64,000 nucleotides of DNA from an uncultured Oscillospiraceae bacterium (lineage in GTDB: Bacteria; Bacillota; Clostridia; Oscillospirales; Oscillospiraceae). This document shows, piece by piece, positions 55,748-64,000 of this stretch. Position numbers and translations under genes: made by a program. The stretch lies in contig CAJUQS010000164.1 of NCBI GenBank assembly GCA_910588365.1, positions 32,158 through 96,157 on the forward strand. Direction: 5' to 3'. Each line of letters opens with the position of its first letter. Position 1 is the stretch's first letter. Under the pieces are notes generated by a model, which did no database searches, was not told the origin of the DNA, and saw only the letters and a program-made list of their open reading frames with translations.

Positions 55748-55902
55748 GGTGAATCTATAGGCTTACCAGGGCAACAGCATTTGAAAATCTCAGGGGAAGC
55801 GATATAATAGGAAATATGGAACTGGAAAGATTGAAAGCAGGCCTGTAGTGAGCAGAAAATCCTCGAAGGACAAACGGAGGACAAATTTTTACGGCAAAGC
55901 GA

Positions 55903-55931
55903 TTGCGCCGGGGGCCTGTTTTTGCTATAAT
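55903..55931 (+). promoter_or_regulatory. Promoter of the restriction-modification operon
   Basis: TTGCGC (55903-55908), 17 bases, TATAAT (55926-55931), about 35 bases before the methylase start. No controller-protein gene or C-box seen. Confidence 0.6.
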
Positions 55932-55965
55932 CAGTCTGGATTGATGCGGCAGGGAGGTACATGCA

Positions 55966-56808
55966 ATGGCGAAAGACAAACTGGTGGCGCCCGTTGTCAA
56001 ATGGGTCGGCGGCAAGCGCCAGCTTCTTGGCGCTATCACGCCCCTGCTCCCCCGGCGGATCGCCGCCTACTGCGAGCCCTTTCTGGGCGGGGGCGCGGTG
56101 CTGTTCTCCATCCAGCCCGCCCAGGCGATTGTCAACGATCTCAACGGGGATCTCATCACCGTCTATCAGGTCATCCGCGACGACGTGGACGCCCTGGTGG
56201 AGTCCCTCAAGGCCCACCGGAACACCCCTGAGTACTTCTACGCCATCCGGGACATGGACCGGGACCGGGCGGCCTATGCGGACCTGTCCCAGGTGGAGAG
56301 GGCCTCCCGGCTGATCTACCTGAACAAGACCTGCTTCAATGGTCTGTTCCGAGTGAACTCCTCCGGTGCCTTCAACTCCCCCTTCGGCCGCTACAAGAAC
56401 CCCAACATCGTCAACGAGCAGGTCCTGCGGGCTGTCAGCGGCTATCTCAACACCAGCCGCGTTGACCTCTACAGCGAGGACTTCTCCATCACCCTGGCCC
56501 GGGTCCAGCCCGGCAGCTTCGTCTATCTGGACCCGCCCTACGACCCCGTGTCCGACACGGCCAGCTTTACCGGCTACCAGAAGGACGGCTTTGACCGGAC
56601 CGAGCAGCTGCGCCTGAAGCAGTGCTGTGACGAGCTGACCCGGCGCGGGATCCAGTTCCTGCTCTCCAACTCCGCCACCGACTTTATCAAGGAGCTCTAC
56701 CGGGGCTACGATATCACCGTGGTCAGGGCCAAGCGGGCAATCAATGCCGACGCCGCCAAGCGGGGCGCCATCGAGGAGGTGCTTATCCGCAACTATGGGA
56801 CTCAATGA
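55966..56808 (+). CDS. dam: DNA adenine methylase, D12 class (Dam/DpnM type)
   Basis: 280 aa. Motif I EPFLGGGAV (37-45) binds SAM, motif IV DPPY (189-192) is catalytic, and KWVGGKRQLL at the start is typical. The class methylates adenine N6, most often in GATC. AGGGAGG stands before the ATG. The stop overlaps the restriction enzyme gene by 14 bases. Specificity for GATC is an inference from family likeness. Confidence 0.93.
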   Translation: MAKDKLVAPVVKWVGGKRQLLGAITPLLPRRIAAYCEPFLGGGAVLFSIQPAQAIVNDLNGDLITVYQVIRDDVDALVESLKAHRNTPEYFYAIRDMDRDRAAYADLSQVERASRLIYLNKTCFNGLFRVNSSGAFNSPFGRYKNPNIVNEQVLRAVSGYLNTSRVDLYSEDFSITLARVQPGSFVYLDPPYDPVSDTASFTGYQKDGFDRTEQLRLKQCCDELTRRGIQFLLSNSATDFIKELYRGYDITVVRAKRAINADAAKRGAIEEVLIRNYGTQ

Positions 56809-58066
56809 CCAGGCCTGGGAGCGCCTTTTTGAGAAATACCGCATTCTGGAGGAGGTGGACCGCAGCGGCCGGTTCATGATCTCGGCCAGCCAGATCAAGG
56901 AGTTCCGGGAGCCCCGGCTGATGACCAAGTTCGACCACAAGGTCAACCTGCCCGACCTCTTCCGGGACAACCGGCTGTCCATCCTGCCCGTCACCCGGGG
57001 CGACTACCTCATCTCCTCCTTCTCGGCCTACCAGGACTTTGAGGAACACGCCGCCTCCCCCGTGAAAATCTCCATCCCGCCCCACCTCCAGAGCCTGCTG
57101 CCCGAATTCCTGGTCAGCGAGGCCATTGCCCTCAACTGCGCGCTGGCCTGCGGCGTGCTGGGCGACTTTCTGGAGGACGGCGATCTGGCGCCCACCGTCA
57201 GCGGGCAGATGGGCTCCGGCGAGTTCGCCTTTGACATCAACACTGCCGCCGGAACCCAGCGTGTGGCGGTCAGCAGCTCCCAGATCGAGATTGACGGGGC
57301 TTACGAGGGGAGCCGGTACCTCTCCCTCTTTGAGGCGAAGCGGGACCTGTCCGATGACTTCCTCATCCGGCAGCTCTACTACCCCTTCCGCCTGTGGAGC
57401 CAGCGGATGGTGAAGCCGGTGAAGTCGGTGTTCCTCGTCTTCTCCGACGGCACGTTCCACCTCTACCAGTACAGCTTTGAGAACCCGCGCAACTACAACT
57501 CCCTGCGCCTGGTGAAGCAGAAAAACTATGTCATCTCCACGAAGCTCTCTCTGGGGGACGTGGAGAGCCTTCTGCGCACGGTCCCGCCGGAGCCGGAGCC
57601 GGAGCTGTCCTTTCCCCAGGCGGACCGCATGTCCCGGATTGTCAATCTCATGGAGCTGCTGAGCGGCAGACCCATGACCAGGCAGGAGATCACCTCCCGC
57701 TACGCCTTTGACGAACGCCAGACCAACTACTACACCGATGCCGGCCGGTACCTGGGGTGCGTCGAAAAGCGTACCGGCGGCGGCGTTGTCTTCTTTCAGC
57801 TCTCCCCCCGGGGGCGCCGCATCATGGCACTGGAATACCGGGAGCGCCATCTGGCCATCATCACCCAGATATTGAAGCACAGGATTTTCCAGGAGGTGCT
57901 CCGGCTGCGCCTGCAATCCGGCGAGATGCCCGGCAAGGGGGCCGTTGTGAGGATGATGCGGGGGGCGGGACTGCGCCGTGTGGAGGCCGACAGCACCTAT
58001 CTCCGCCGCTCCTCCACGGTGATTGGCTGGGTGAATTGGATTTTGGGCTGTGTGCAGGAGCCCTGA
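56795..58066 (+). CDS. Type II restriction endonuclease, PD-(D/E)XK fold, partner of the methylase
   Basis: 423 aa from the ATG at 56795 (MGLNDQAWERLF), inside the methylase end. The nuclease centre is Asp167, Glu180-Ala-Lys182 (SLFEAKRD) with a Q193-x-x-Y196 motif. An N-terminal region of unknown fold and a C-terminal winged-helix-like part (MTRQEITSRYAFDERQTNYY) could give DNA specificity. Identification as restriction enzyme rests on the nuclease motif and the coupling to a D12 methylase. Confidence 0.82.
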   Translation: MGLNDQAWERLFEKYRILEEVDRSGRFMISASQIKEFREPRLMTKFDHKVNLPDLFRDNRLSILPVTRGDYLISSFSAYQDFEEHAASPVKISIPPHLQSLLPEFLVSEAIALNCALACGVLGDFLEDGDLAPTVSGQMGSGEFAFDINTAAGTQRVAVSSSQIEIDGAYEGSRYLSLFEAKRDLSDDFLIRQLYYPFRLWSQRMVKPVKSVFLVFSDGTFHLYQYSFENPRNYNSLRLVKQKNYVISTKLSLGDVESLLRTVPPEPEPELSFPQADRMSRIVNLMELLSGRPMTRQEITSRYAFDERQTNYYTDAGRYLGCVEKRTGGGVVFFQLSPRGRRIMALEYRERHLAIITQILKHRIFQEVLRLRLQSGEMPGKGAVVRMMRGAGLRRVEADSTYLRRSSTVIGWVNWILGCVQEP

Positions 58067-58080
58067 GAAATATGTGAAGC

Positions 58081-58122
58081 GATCCGGGAGGGGCGTGACC
58101 AATGTCACGCCCCTCCCGGATC
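58081..58122. terminator. Bidirectional hairpin between convergent genes
   Basis: A 19-bp perfect stem (58081-58099 with 58104-58122), loop CAAT, GC-rich, and framed by GATC at both ends. No clear T-run on either side. Confidence 0.75.
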
Positions 58123-58131
58123 ATCTCTGCT

Positions 58132-58905
58132 TTATGGATTGCCTGTCTCCGCCTGGGGCGTATCCAGTGCCGTCTCCCGGCGCAGAGCCAGGAAGGACGC
58201 CAGCACCAGGGCACAGCCGGCGAACAGCAGCAGCTCCCCCAGCCCGTTGGCGTCCGCCAGGGCGGTGATGCACAGCAGTACCGCCAAATCGGCCACAAAG
58301 GTGAAGGCCCGGGGACTGCTCTCCTTTCGCAGGAAGCCCCCCAGCAGGGAGAAGGCGTAGGCCGTCAGGGCGGAGGCCAGCACCGGGATGTAGTACCGGG
58401 CCAGCACCGGGTCGCTCTCCGCCGGCAGGTACACGGTCAGCACGAAGAACACCGAGAAGAACATGGACGGCAGCACCGGCAGGACGGACAGCTCCGCCCC
58501 GGCCTGGAACCGCTTTGCCAGCAGCAGGAAGCCCAGGCCGCTGGCCGCGGCCGTCGCCCCGGCGGCTATGGCGGCCAGCCCGCGCTGGGGCAGTGCGCTC
58601 ACCAGCAGCAGCGCCCCGCCGCCGGCCAGCAGCACACTGCCCGCCGCCAGAAGCAGCGTCTCCCGCTCCGGCGGGGCGAAGTGGGCGGCGAATTCCCCCC
58701 GCTCCCCGGACAGCTTCCGGCAGAGGATCAGCTCCGCCAGCGCACAGAGCAGCAGGCAGGCGATCAGCGCCAGGCCCGGTACGCTGCGGACAGAGAGCCC
58801 GGTGACGGGATCAAAGCCGGTTCTGTTTTGAGCCAGCCGCAGGCACAGCAGCAGCAGTCCCTGGACCAGAACGCGGCCGGTATGAGGCCAGAATGTGTTT
58901 TTCAT
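58132..58905 (-). CDS. Hypothetical polytopic membrane protein
   Basis: 257 aa, about eight hydrophobic helices, very rich in Ala and Leu. Short polar ends. No family recognised. It is convergent with the restriction gene and divergent from the SpoIID-like gene. Confidence 0.7.
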   Translation of the reverse strand: MKNTFWPHTGRVLVQGLLLLCLRLAQNRTGFDPVTGLSVRSVPGLALIACLLLCALAELILCRKLSGERGEFAAHFAPPERETLLLAAGSVLLAGGGALLLVSALPQRGLAAIAAGATAAASGLGFLLLAKRFQAGAELSVLPVLPSMFFSVFFVLTVYLPAESDPVLARYYIPVLASALTAYAFSLLGGFLRKESSPRAFTFVADLAVLLCITALADANGLGELLLFAGCALVLASFLALRRETALDTPQAETGNP

Positions 58906-59047
58906 TGTTCAGACACCCTTTCACGGGAAGAATATGATTGCTATAGTATAGCACGCCTTTTTCGATTTGTCATCATCTTTTGGACAAGCGGTGCATAAGC
59001 TGATAAAAGAATTTCCCTCTACACGAATACGAAAAGAGGAGTCAGCA

Positions 59048-60082
59048 ATGGGAAAGCACATCGGTTTGTCACTGGCCATCATCTTCCTGCTCTTTTTCCT
59101 GCCCTGGCTGTGGGGCGAGCCCTCCCAGGCCACCGATCCGGAGCCGGCGGATCCCCCTCCCCCGGCGGAGGACATCCCGGCGGAGGACATCCCGGCGGAG
59201 GACCCGCCGTCCCAGCCCGCCGAAAGCCTGGACGCTGCCGCCGCCCTGAACGTGCTGGTGGGGGGCAAGCTCCAGCAGATGGACATGGGGACCTACCTGC
59301 TGGGGGTGGTGCGGGCGGAGATGCCCGCCTCCTTCCAGGAGGAGGCCCTCAAGTCCCAGGCCGTGGCCGCCCGGACCTACACGTTCTACAAGATGCGCAG
59401 CGGCGGCAGCGCCAACCACCCGGAGGCCGATGCCTGTGACGACATCACCTGCTGTCAGGCCTACAAGTCCTACGAGGAGGCTGCCCAGGGCTGGGGGGAG
59501 CAGGCGGCGGAATACGAGGCCAAAATCCGCCGGGCGGTGGACGCCACCGACGGGGAGTGCATCCTCTACGAGGGACAGCCGGTGCTGGCGGTGTTCCACT
59601 CCTCCTCCTCCGGCACCACCCAGGACGCCGCCGACGTCTGGAGTACCGGCCTGCCCTATCTCCAGCAGGTGGAGACCCCAGAGGACGCCGATACTGTTCC
59701 CAACTTCCATACCACCGCCTCCTTTACCGCCGCCGCCCTGAAGGACCTGCTCCAGAGCGCCCTGCCGGAGGCGGATCTCTCCAAGAGCCCCTCCAACTGG
59801 TTCACCAACATCCAGCAGCAGCCCAACGGCACCGTCACCTCCCTGGCCGTTGGCGGGGTGGCGGTGGGCGGAAACCAGCTGCGCACCATCCTGGATCTGC
59901 GCAGCGCCTGCTTCACCATCTCCTTTGACGGGGATATGGTCCTCTTCTCCGTCACCGGCTACGGCCACGGCGTGGGTATGAGCCAGTACGGCGCAAACGT
60001 CCTGGCCGCCGGCGGCATGAGCTACCGGGAAATCCTGGCCTGGTACTACACCGGCGCCAGCGTGGAACGGCTGGAGAGGTAA
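59048..60082 (+). CDS. spoIID: SpoIID/LytB-domain protein
   Basis: 344 aa from the ATG at 59048, six bases after GAGGAG. One N-terminal TM or signal helix (about 4-20), then a Pro/Glu linker containing the direct repeat DIPAEDIPAED, then the SpoIID lytic transglycosylase domain: MPASFQEEALKSQAVAARTY, FHSSSSGTTQDAADVWS and YGHGVGMSQYGA. The catalytic Glu is in RAEMPA. SpoIID thins peptidoglycan during engulfment; assignment as the true SpoIID rather than a paralogue is uncertain, since SpoIIQ or SpoIIID are not adjacent. Confidence 0.85.
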   Translation: MGKHIGLSLAIIFLLFFLPWLWGEPSQATDPEPADPPPPAEDIPAEDIPAEDPPSQPAESLDAAAALNVLVGGKLQQMDMGTYLLGVVRAEMPASFQEEALKSQAVAARTYTFYKMRSGGSANHPEADACDDITCCQAYKSYEEAAQGWGEQAAEYEAKIRRAVDATDGECILYEGQPVLAVFHSSSSGTTQDAADVWSTGLPYLQQVETPEDADTVPNFHTTASFTAAALKDLLQSALPEADLSKSPSNWFTNIQQQPNGTVTSLAVGGVAVGGNQLRTILDLRSACFTISFDGDMVLFSVTGYGHGVGMSQYGANVLAAGGMSYREILAWYYTGASVERLER

Positions 60083-60083
60083 T

Positions 60084-60146
60084 CATTCTTTTCTTTGAAA
60101 AGAAAAGAATCAAAAGAAACTTTTATGGCAAAACTCCGTTTTGCCT
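60084..60146. repeat. Composite AT-rich palindromic repeat
   Basis: ATTCTTTTCTTT/AAAGAAAAGAAT, CAAAAGAAACTTTT and GGCAAAACTCCGTTTTGCC right after the SpoIID-like gene. Confidence 0.8.
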
Positions 60147-60200
60147 TGCCCATTGGCGGTCCTACGGGAGTTTTCTCCAAAGGCGGCAAAGACACTTTTT

Positions 60201-60240
60201 GAGAAATAAAGAGGCGCGAAGTGTCAGCACTTCGCGCCTC
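60201..60240 (-). terminator. nagB terminator
   Basis: 13-bp perfect stem (60211-60223 with 60228-60240) and, leftward, TTTATTTCTC. Confidence 0.88.
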
Positions 60241-60312
60241 TGTCTATCAAGTCACGGCTGTCAGCCCCCGCCGCCAGCGGCGGGAGAGGAGGGAGGAAAA
60301 CGGTTTTCCCGC

Positions 60313-61044
60313 TTACGCCTCCATCTTGCTCATAGCGGCCTTGTCAGCCACCAGGGTGACATAGGGGTGGAGCTGGAGGATGGAGGCAGGCACCTGGGGC
60401 GTGACAGGGCCGGTAAAGGCGGCCTTGACGGCGTCAGCCTTGTCCTCGCCGCTGACCATCAGAAGGATCTTGCGGGCCATCATGATGGACTTGATGCCCA
60501 TGGTCATGGCCTGACGGGGCACCTCGTCCCGGGAGGAGAAGAAACGGGCGTTGGCCTCAATGGTGCTCTCGGTCAGATCCACCACGTGAGTCTCCAGCTC
60601 AAAGGCATTGCCGGGCTCGTTGAAGCCGATGTGGCCGTTGCGGCCCATGCCCAGTACCTGCAGGTCAACGCCGCCCATCTTGCGGATGACCTCATTGTAC
60701 CAGGCGCACTCCCCAGCCGGATCGGCGGCCAGACCGTCGGGCACATTGGTGTTGGCGGGATTGATGTTGATATGGTCGAAGAAGTTCACCTGCATGAACC
60801 GGCGGTAGCTCTGCTCATGGGTGGGCTCCAGGCCCACGTACTCATCCAGGTTCACGGTCTTCACCTGGGAGAAGTCCAGATCGCCCTTCTCGTACCAGGT
60901 GATCAGCTGCTTGTACATGCCCACCGGGGTGGAGCCGGTAGCCAGACCCAGCACACTGGTGGGCTTGAGGATCACCTGGGCGGAGAGGATGTTTGCCGCC
61001 TTCCGGCTCATGGCCTGATAGTCTTCCGTCACATAGATTTTCAT
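60313..61044 (-). CDS. nagB: Glucosamine-6-phosphate deaminase
   Basis: 243 aa from the ATG at 61044, ten bases after AGGAG. Substrate loop GLATGSTPVGMY (33-44), catalytic Asp67 (NLDEYVGL) and His138 (GRNGHIGFNEPG). Converts glucosamine-6-phosphate to fructose-6-phosphate and ammonia. nagA is not adjacent. Confidence 0.96.
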   Translation of the reverse strand: MKIYVTEDYQAMSRKAANILSAQVILKPTSVLGLATGSTPVGMYKQLITWYEKGDLDFSQVKTVNLDEYVGLEPTHEQSYRRFMQVNFFDHININPANTNVPDGLAADPAGECAWYNEVIRKMGGVDLQVLGMGRNGHIGFNEPGNAFELETHVVDLTESTIEANARFFSSRDEVPRQAMTMGIKSIMMARKILLMVSGEDKADAVKAAFTGPVTPQVPASILQLHPYVTLVADKAAMSKMEA

Positions 61045-61106
61045 AATTTCTCTTCTCCTTTTCATACGGCCGTGGGCCGCAATTTGATAAAGCCGAAACA
61101 AAGAGT

Positions 61107-61327
61107 CCCGGACAGGATGCCCGCTCTGTCACCGGGCGGACAACCCCAGTCCGTCAGCGCAGGAAAGAGCGCAATAAAGTTCTTTTTGCTGCCTTTTTCA
61201 ATCAAGAAAAAGGTAGACCCGGACAGGATGCCCGCTCCGTTACCGGGCGGACAATCCCGATCCGTCAGCGCAGGAAAGAGCGCAGTAAAGTTCTTTTTGC
61301 TTACTTTTTCTTTCAAGAAAAAGTAAG
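61107..61327. repeat. Tandem duplication of a 111-bp repeat unit
   Basis: Two direct copies beginning CCCGGACAGGATGCCCGCTC at 61107 and 61218, nearly identical over 110 bases. Each ends with AAAGTTCTTTTTGC and a CTTTTTC...GAAAAAG hairpin like the composite repeats. The second copy reaches the stop of the M13 peptidase gene. Confidence 0.85.
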
Positions 61328-63658
61328 TTACCAGATCTGGACGCGGGCCTCCTCAGGCAGGTACATCCCGTCGCCGGACTGGATGCCGAACGTCTCATAG
61401 AACTCATCCAGGCTCTGGAGTGCCCGGCTGCCCCGGAGCTTGTCGGGGGCATGGACATCGGCCATAGCCAGGTAGGCGCGGGTCTCCCGGCTGGCGGTGC
61501 CCCGCCAGGTGCGGGCGGCGGTGCGGTAGAGGGTCTCGTAATCCGGCTCCTCCTCCTGGCCCTCCAGATCGGTGATGCAGGCCAGGGCGCCCAGGTCCGC
61601 CACGTTCTCGCTGAGGGTCAGCGTACCGTTGCAGACGATGCCCGGGGCGGCCTCAACGCCGTCGTAGAAGTCGATGACCTGCTGGCACAGCTCCTGGAAG
61701 GCGGCGTAGTCGGCCTCGGTCCACCAGTCGCTCTGGTTGCCCTGGGCGTCGAAGGTGGCGCCGTTGTTGTCAAAGGCGTGGGAGATCTCGTGGGCGATAA
61801 CGTAGCCGATGCCGCCCAGATTCTCCGTGCGGTCCGCCTCCACGTCATAGAGGGGGGACTGAAGGATGCCGGCGGGGAAGTTGATGGAGTTGTTCTGGGG
61901 GGAGTAGTAGGCGTTGACGGTGTAGACGCTCATAAGCCACTCGCCCCGGTCCACCGGATCGTCCTGGGCGGCGGCCATGTCGGCCAGGGTGGCCTCGGTC
62001 ATGGCCAGGATGTTGTCGAAGTAGCTGCCGCCATCGGCTGCGGAGAGAATGTCCACATCATCGTAGAGATCGTCCCACTTATCAGGGTAGCCCACGTTGA
62101 CGGTGATGGCCTCCAGCTTCTCAATGGCCTTGGCCTTGGTGGTTTCGCTCATCCAGTCCAGCTTCTCAATGCGCTGGGCGTAGACCTCCAGGATCTCATC
62201 GATCATGGCCTCCACGTCGGCCTTGGCCTCGGCGGAGAAATGCTTCTCCACGTACACCTGCCCCAGGTAGTCGGCCAGGTACTGCTGCACCTCCTGGGCG
62301 GCGTTCTCCTCGTCGGAGAGGCTGCCCTCCACGCCCATGAGAGCGGCGTTGTACGCCTCGACAGCGTCAGAGAACTCCCGGTTCAAAAGCCCGCCGAAGT
62401 TGGAGAGAACAGACAGGTGCAGATAGAGCTTCAGCTCCTCCAGGTGCTCCTCGGTGAAATACTCCGCGCTCTTTTTCATCAGCTCCACGTCGCTGACCAC
62501 GTAGCGGTCCTCATCGTGGAGTCCCATGGCGGCCTGGACCGTCTCCAGATCCACATTGGGATAGAGATCCTTCACCTCCTGAGCGTCCAGGAAGTTGAAG
62601 ATCTTGGTAAAGTCCGCCATATCCTCCTGGGACATGCGGGAGTTGGCCAGATCCTTGTCCATGGCCACGTAGGTTTCCGTCATGGCCGCAGCCTCCTCCT
62701 CAGAGGCGCCGCCCAGCTGGAAGAGGGTGTCCACGTAGGTGGTGAAGAGCTCCTCCACACCCTCCATTGCGTAGAAATCCTTGGTGAGGCTGGAGGAGAG
62801 GGCGGCAAAGGCCAGGACCTTCCCGCTGCTGTCCTCCACGTTCTGGGTGGTGGCGAAGTAGGCCAGGCCCACCCCCGCCTTGCCGAGCAGATCGTTGCTG
62901 ACGGCCATGAGGGCGTCCAGATCCTCCGCGCCGTCAATGGCGTCCAGCCAGGGCTGGATGGGCTCAATGCCCGCCTCGTTCCGGGCGTCCCAGTCCAGGA
63001 TGTTCTCATAGAGGTTCTTGATCTTCTCCTCCGGCGAGCCCTTCTCCGGGTCGCTGGCGGCAATCTCCTCAATCAGCCGGGCCACCTGCCTGTCGGTGCT
63101 GTCCATGACCTCATAGAGGGTGCCGGTCATGGAGCTGCCGGCGGGAATGGCGGCCCCGGCCAGCCACTCCTTGTTGACATTGGCGTAGAAGTCGTCCTTC
63201 AGGTTGCTGCCCTCCAGGGCATAGATGCGTCCGATGAGGGTCTCCAGCTCCTGGCGGCTGACGGTGTCACGGGGGCCGAAGGCGCCCTCCTCGTTGGCGG
63301 TGACAATACCGGCGGAGAGGATGTTCGCCAGCTGGGTCTTGGCCCAGCCCGGCACGTCCTCCAGGGCGGAGCTGTCCGCGCCCGACCGGGCGCTGTCGCC
63401 CACAGGCTCACTCAGCTCACCGAAGGCCCGGGAGAGCATCACCAGGATCTCCGCCCGGGTGACGGCCTCGTCCTCCCGGCCGCCCTGGAGCACGTCCTGG
63501 GCGGCGGCCTCGCCGTAGTCGTCCGCGGCGGATAAAATTATCTCCAGCGCCTCACTGCGGGTGAGCGCGTCATCCGAGGCAAGTGCCAGGGGCGCGGTCC
63601 CGGCCGCCAGCAGGCAGACCAAGGCCAGCGCCAGAAAGCGTCTGAAACAGTTTTTCAT
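61328..63658 (-). CDS. SLH-domain M13 (neprilysin/PepO) zinc metallopeptidase
   Basis: 776 aa from the ATG at 63658, 11 bases after GGAGG. Signal peptide (to about residue 28, ALASDD), two SLH-like repeats (about 30-75 and 90-155, with ALTRSEALEIIL and DTVSRQELE), then a full M13 peptidase: NVNKEWL near 160, NAYYSPQNNSINFPAGILQ, zinc site HEISH (about 620) and ENVADLG with the third ligand. SLH anchoring on an M13 enzyme places it on the cell surface. Predicted substrates are peptides. Confidence 0.93.
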   Translation of the reverse strand: MKNCFRRFLALALVCLLAAGTAPLALASDDALTRSEALEIILSAADDYGEAAAQDVLQGGREDEAVTRAEILVMLSRAFGELSEPVGDSARSGADSSALEDVPGWAKTQLANILSAGIVTANEEGAFGPRDTVSRQELETLIGRIYALEGSNLKDDFYANVNKEWLAGAAIPAGSSMTGTLYEVMDSTDRQVARLIEEIAASDPEKGSPEEKIKNLYENILDWDARNEAGIEPIQPWLDAIDGAEDLDALMAVSNDLLGKAGVGLAYFATTQNVEDSSGKVLAFAALSSSLTKDFYAMEGVEELFTTYVDTLFQLGGASEEEAAAMTETYVAMDKDLANSRMSQEDMADFTKIFNFLDAQEVKDLYPNVDLETVQAAMGLHDEDRYVVSDVELMKKSAEYFTEEHLEELKLYLHLSVLSNFGGLLNREFSDAVEAYNAALMGVEGSLSDEENAAQEVQQYLADYLGQVYVEKHFSAEAKADVEAMIDEILEVYAQRIEKLDWMSETTKAKAIEKLEAITVNVGYPDKWDDLYDDVDILSAADGGSYFDNILAMTEATLADMAAAQDDPVDRGEWLMSVYTVNAYYSPQNNSINFPAGILQSPLYDVEADRTENLGGIGYVIAHEISHAFDNNGATFDAQGNQSDWWTEADYAAFQELCQQVIDFYDGVEAAPGIVCNGTLTLSENVADLGALACITDLEGQEEEPDYETLYRTAARTWRGTASRETRAYLAMADVHAPDKLRGSRALQSLDEFYETFGIQSGDGMYLPEEARVQIW

Positions 63659-63927
63659 TGATATGGTATCCTCCTTTTTTTGTTTGGGGAGCTCTGCGTC
63701 CGCTCCCCACAGGATTTTACCATGTTCAGCGGCCGTGTGCAACGCAGTTGTTTTAAAGATTTCTTAAATTTTCCAGCAGACGCTCACGCCGCCCCGGCTA
63801 TCATGCGCAGTCCCGCCGCGAATTACCCACAGGGACGCGGCAGTCATACTTTTTCTTAAAAGTGTGAATCAATAGTTAAACAAAGAAAAAGGATGACAAA
63901 TGATGCAGTAAGGATGAGAATGACTTT
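63659..63927. other. Region upstream of the M13 gene, with an interrupted composite repeat
   Basis: The sequence CATACTTTTTCTTAAAAG (63845-63862) is the left half of a composite repeat, but the right half is replaced by TGTGAATCAATAGTTAAAC. This may be the outer end of an insertion sequence. Confidence 0.55.
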
Positions 63928-64000
63928 GTGGAAGAAAAACTCATCGAATTATACTGCACCATTTGCCAATGCAATGATAGCAGATTTATAGAAGGAAAGC
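63928..64000 (+). CDS. Possible N-terminus of a transposase (partial)
   Basis: Open frame from GTG 63928 to the window end, encoding VEEKLIELYCTICQCNDSRF and a few more residues. This recalls the N-terminus of a DDE transposase group common in Clostridia (from memory, not verified). AT-rich, unlike the rest of the window. No convincing ribosome site. Confidence 0.4.
   Translation, partial: MEEKLIELYCTICQCNDSRFIEGK

Noticed and set aside
55848..56231. Possible small gene upstream of and overlapping the methylase
   Set aside because: Out of frame with the methylase, spans its promoter, and has no ribosome site or recognisable domain.

Overview
This 64 kb window is a piece of a GC-rich chromosome from a spore-forming anaerobic Firmicute (class Clostridia). 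Gene content and protein style fit the Oscillospiraceae (Flavonifractor, Lawsonibacter and Intestinimonas relatives). The evidence is a Bacillus-like origin cluster (rpmH, dnaA, dnaN, S4 protein, recF, remB, gyrB, gyrA), sporulation genes (yqfC, yqfD, a SpoIID-like gene), T-box leaders, Shine-Dalgarno starts and consensus sigma-A promoters. I recognised no rRNA, tRNA or CRISPR array. Taxonomy is inferred from gene content only.

Layout. 1-4.7 kb: a membrane sensor histidine kinase cut by the left edge, an SLH-domain secreted protein, a DUF4230 protein, RNase HI and a SHOCT protein. 4.7-17.4 kb: the origin region. gyrA, gyrB, remB, recF, S4, dnaN and dnaA run leftward; rpmH, rnpA, yidD, yidC and khpB run rightward; DnaA boxes lie between dnaA and dnaN. 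17.4-25 kb: an LTA-synthase-like enzyme, a NagZ-like lipoprotein, a membrane protein, an alanyl-tRNA editing protein, the LrgA/LrgB pair, and an AT-rich divergent pair with an XRE regulator. 25-31 kb, leftward: hisS and aspS with two paralogous small membrane proteins between them. Their apparent T-box leader (Asp specifier GAC) is separated from hisS by about 1 kb carrying a cassette bounded by 30-bp perfect inverted repeats. 31-40.9 kb, leftward: a methylglyoxal-synthase-like protein, a MinD-like ATPase with an apparent AUA start, rsmG, mscL, serS, parB and parA with three parS sites, an ABC transporter with its GntR regulator, and a TraX-family protein. 41-55 kb: yqfC, yqfD, phoH, ybeY, era, yqzL, recO, mutS2, ptsH, an XRE/membrane-protein pair, uvrC, then leftward glyS with a glycine T-box. 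55.9-58.1 kb: a two-gene type II restriction-modification system. 58-64 kb: a SpoIID-like protein, nagB, an SLH-M13 metallopeptidase fusion, and at the right edge the probable start of an insertion sequence.

The intergenic regions are rich in small repeats. One family is a composite AT-rich palindrome (over a dozen copies). Others are short elements whose inverted ends begin AGAACCTGT or similar. They sit against gene ends, between dnaA and rpmH, and beside the inverted-repeat cassette. The most unusual locus is 29.9-31.0 kb, where the T-box leader, the inverted-repeat cassette with its own divergent promoter and regulator, and hisS meet.
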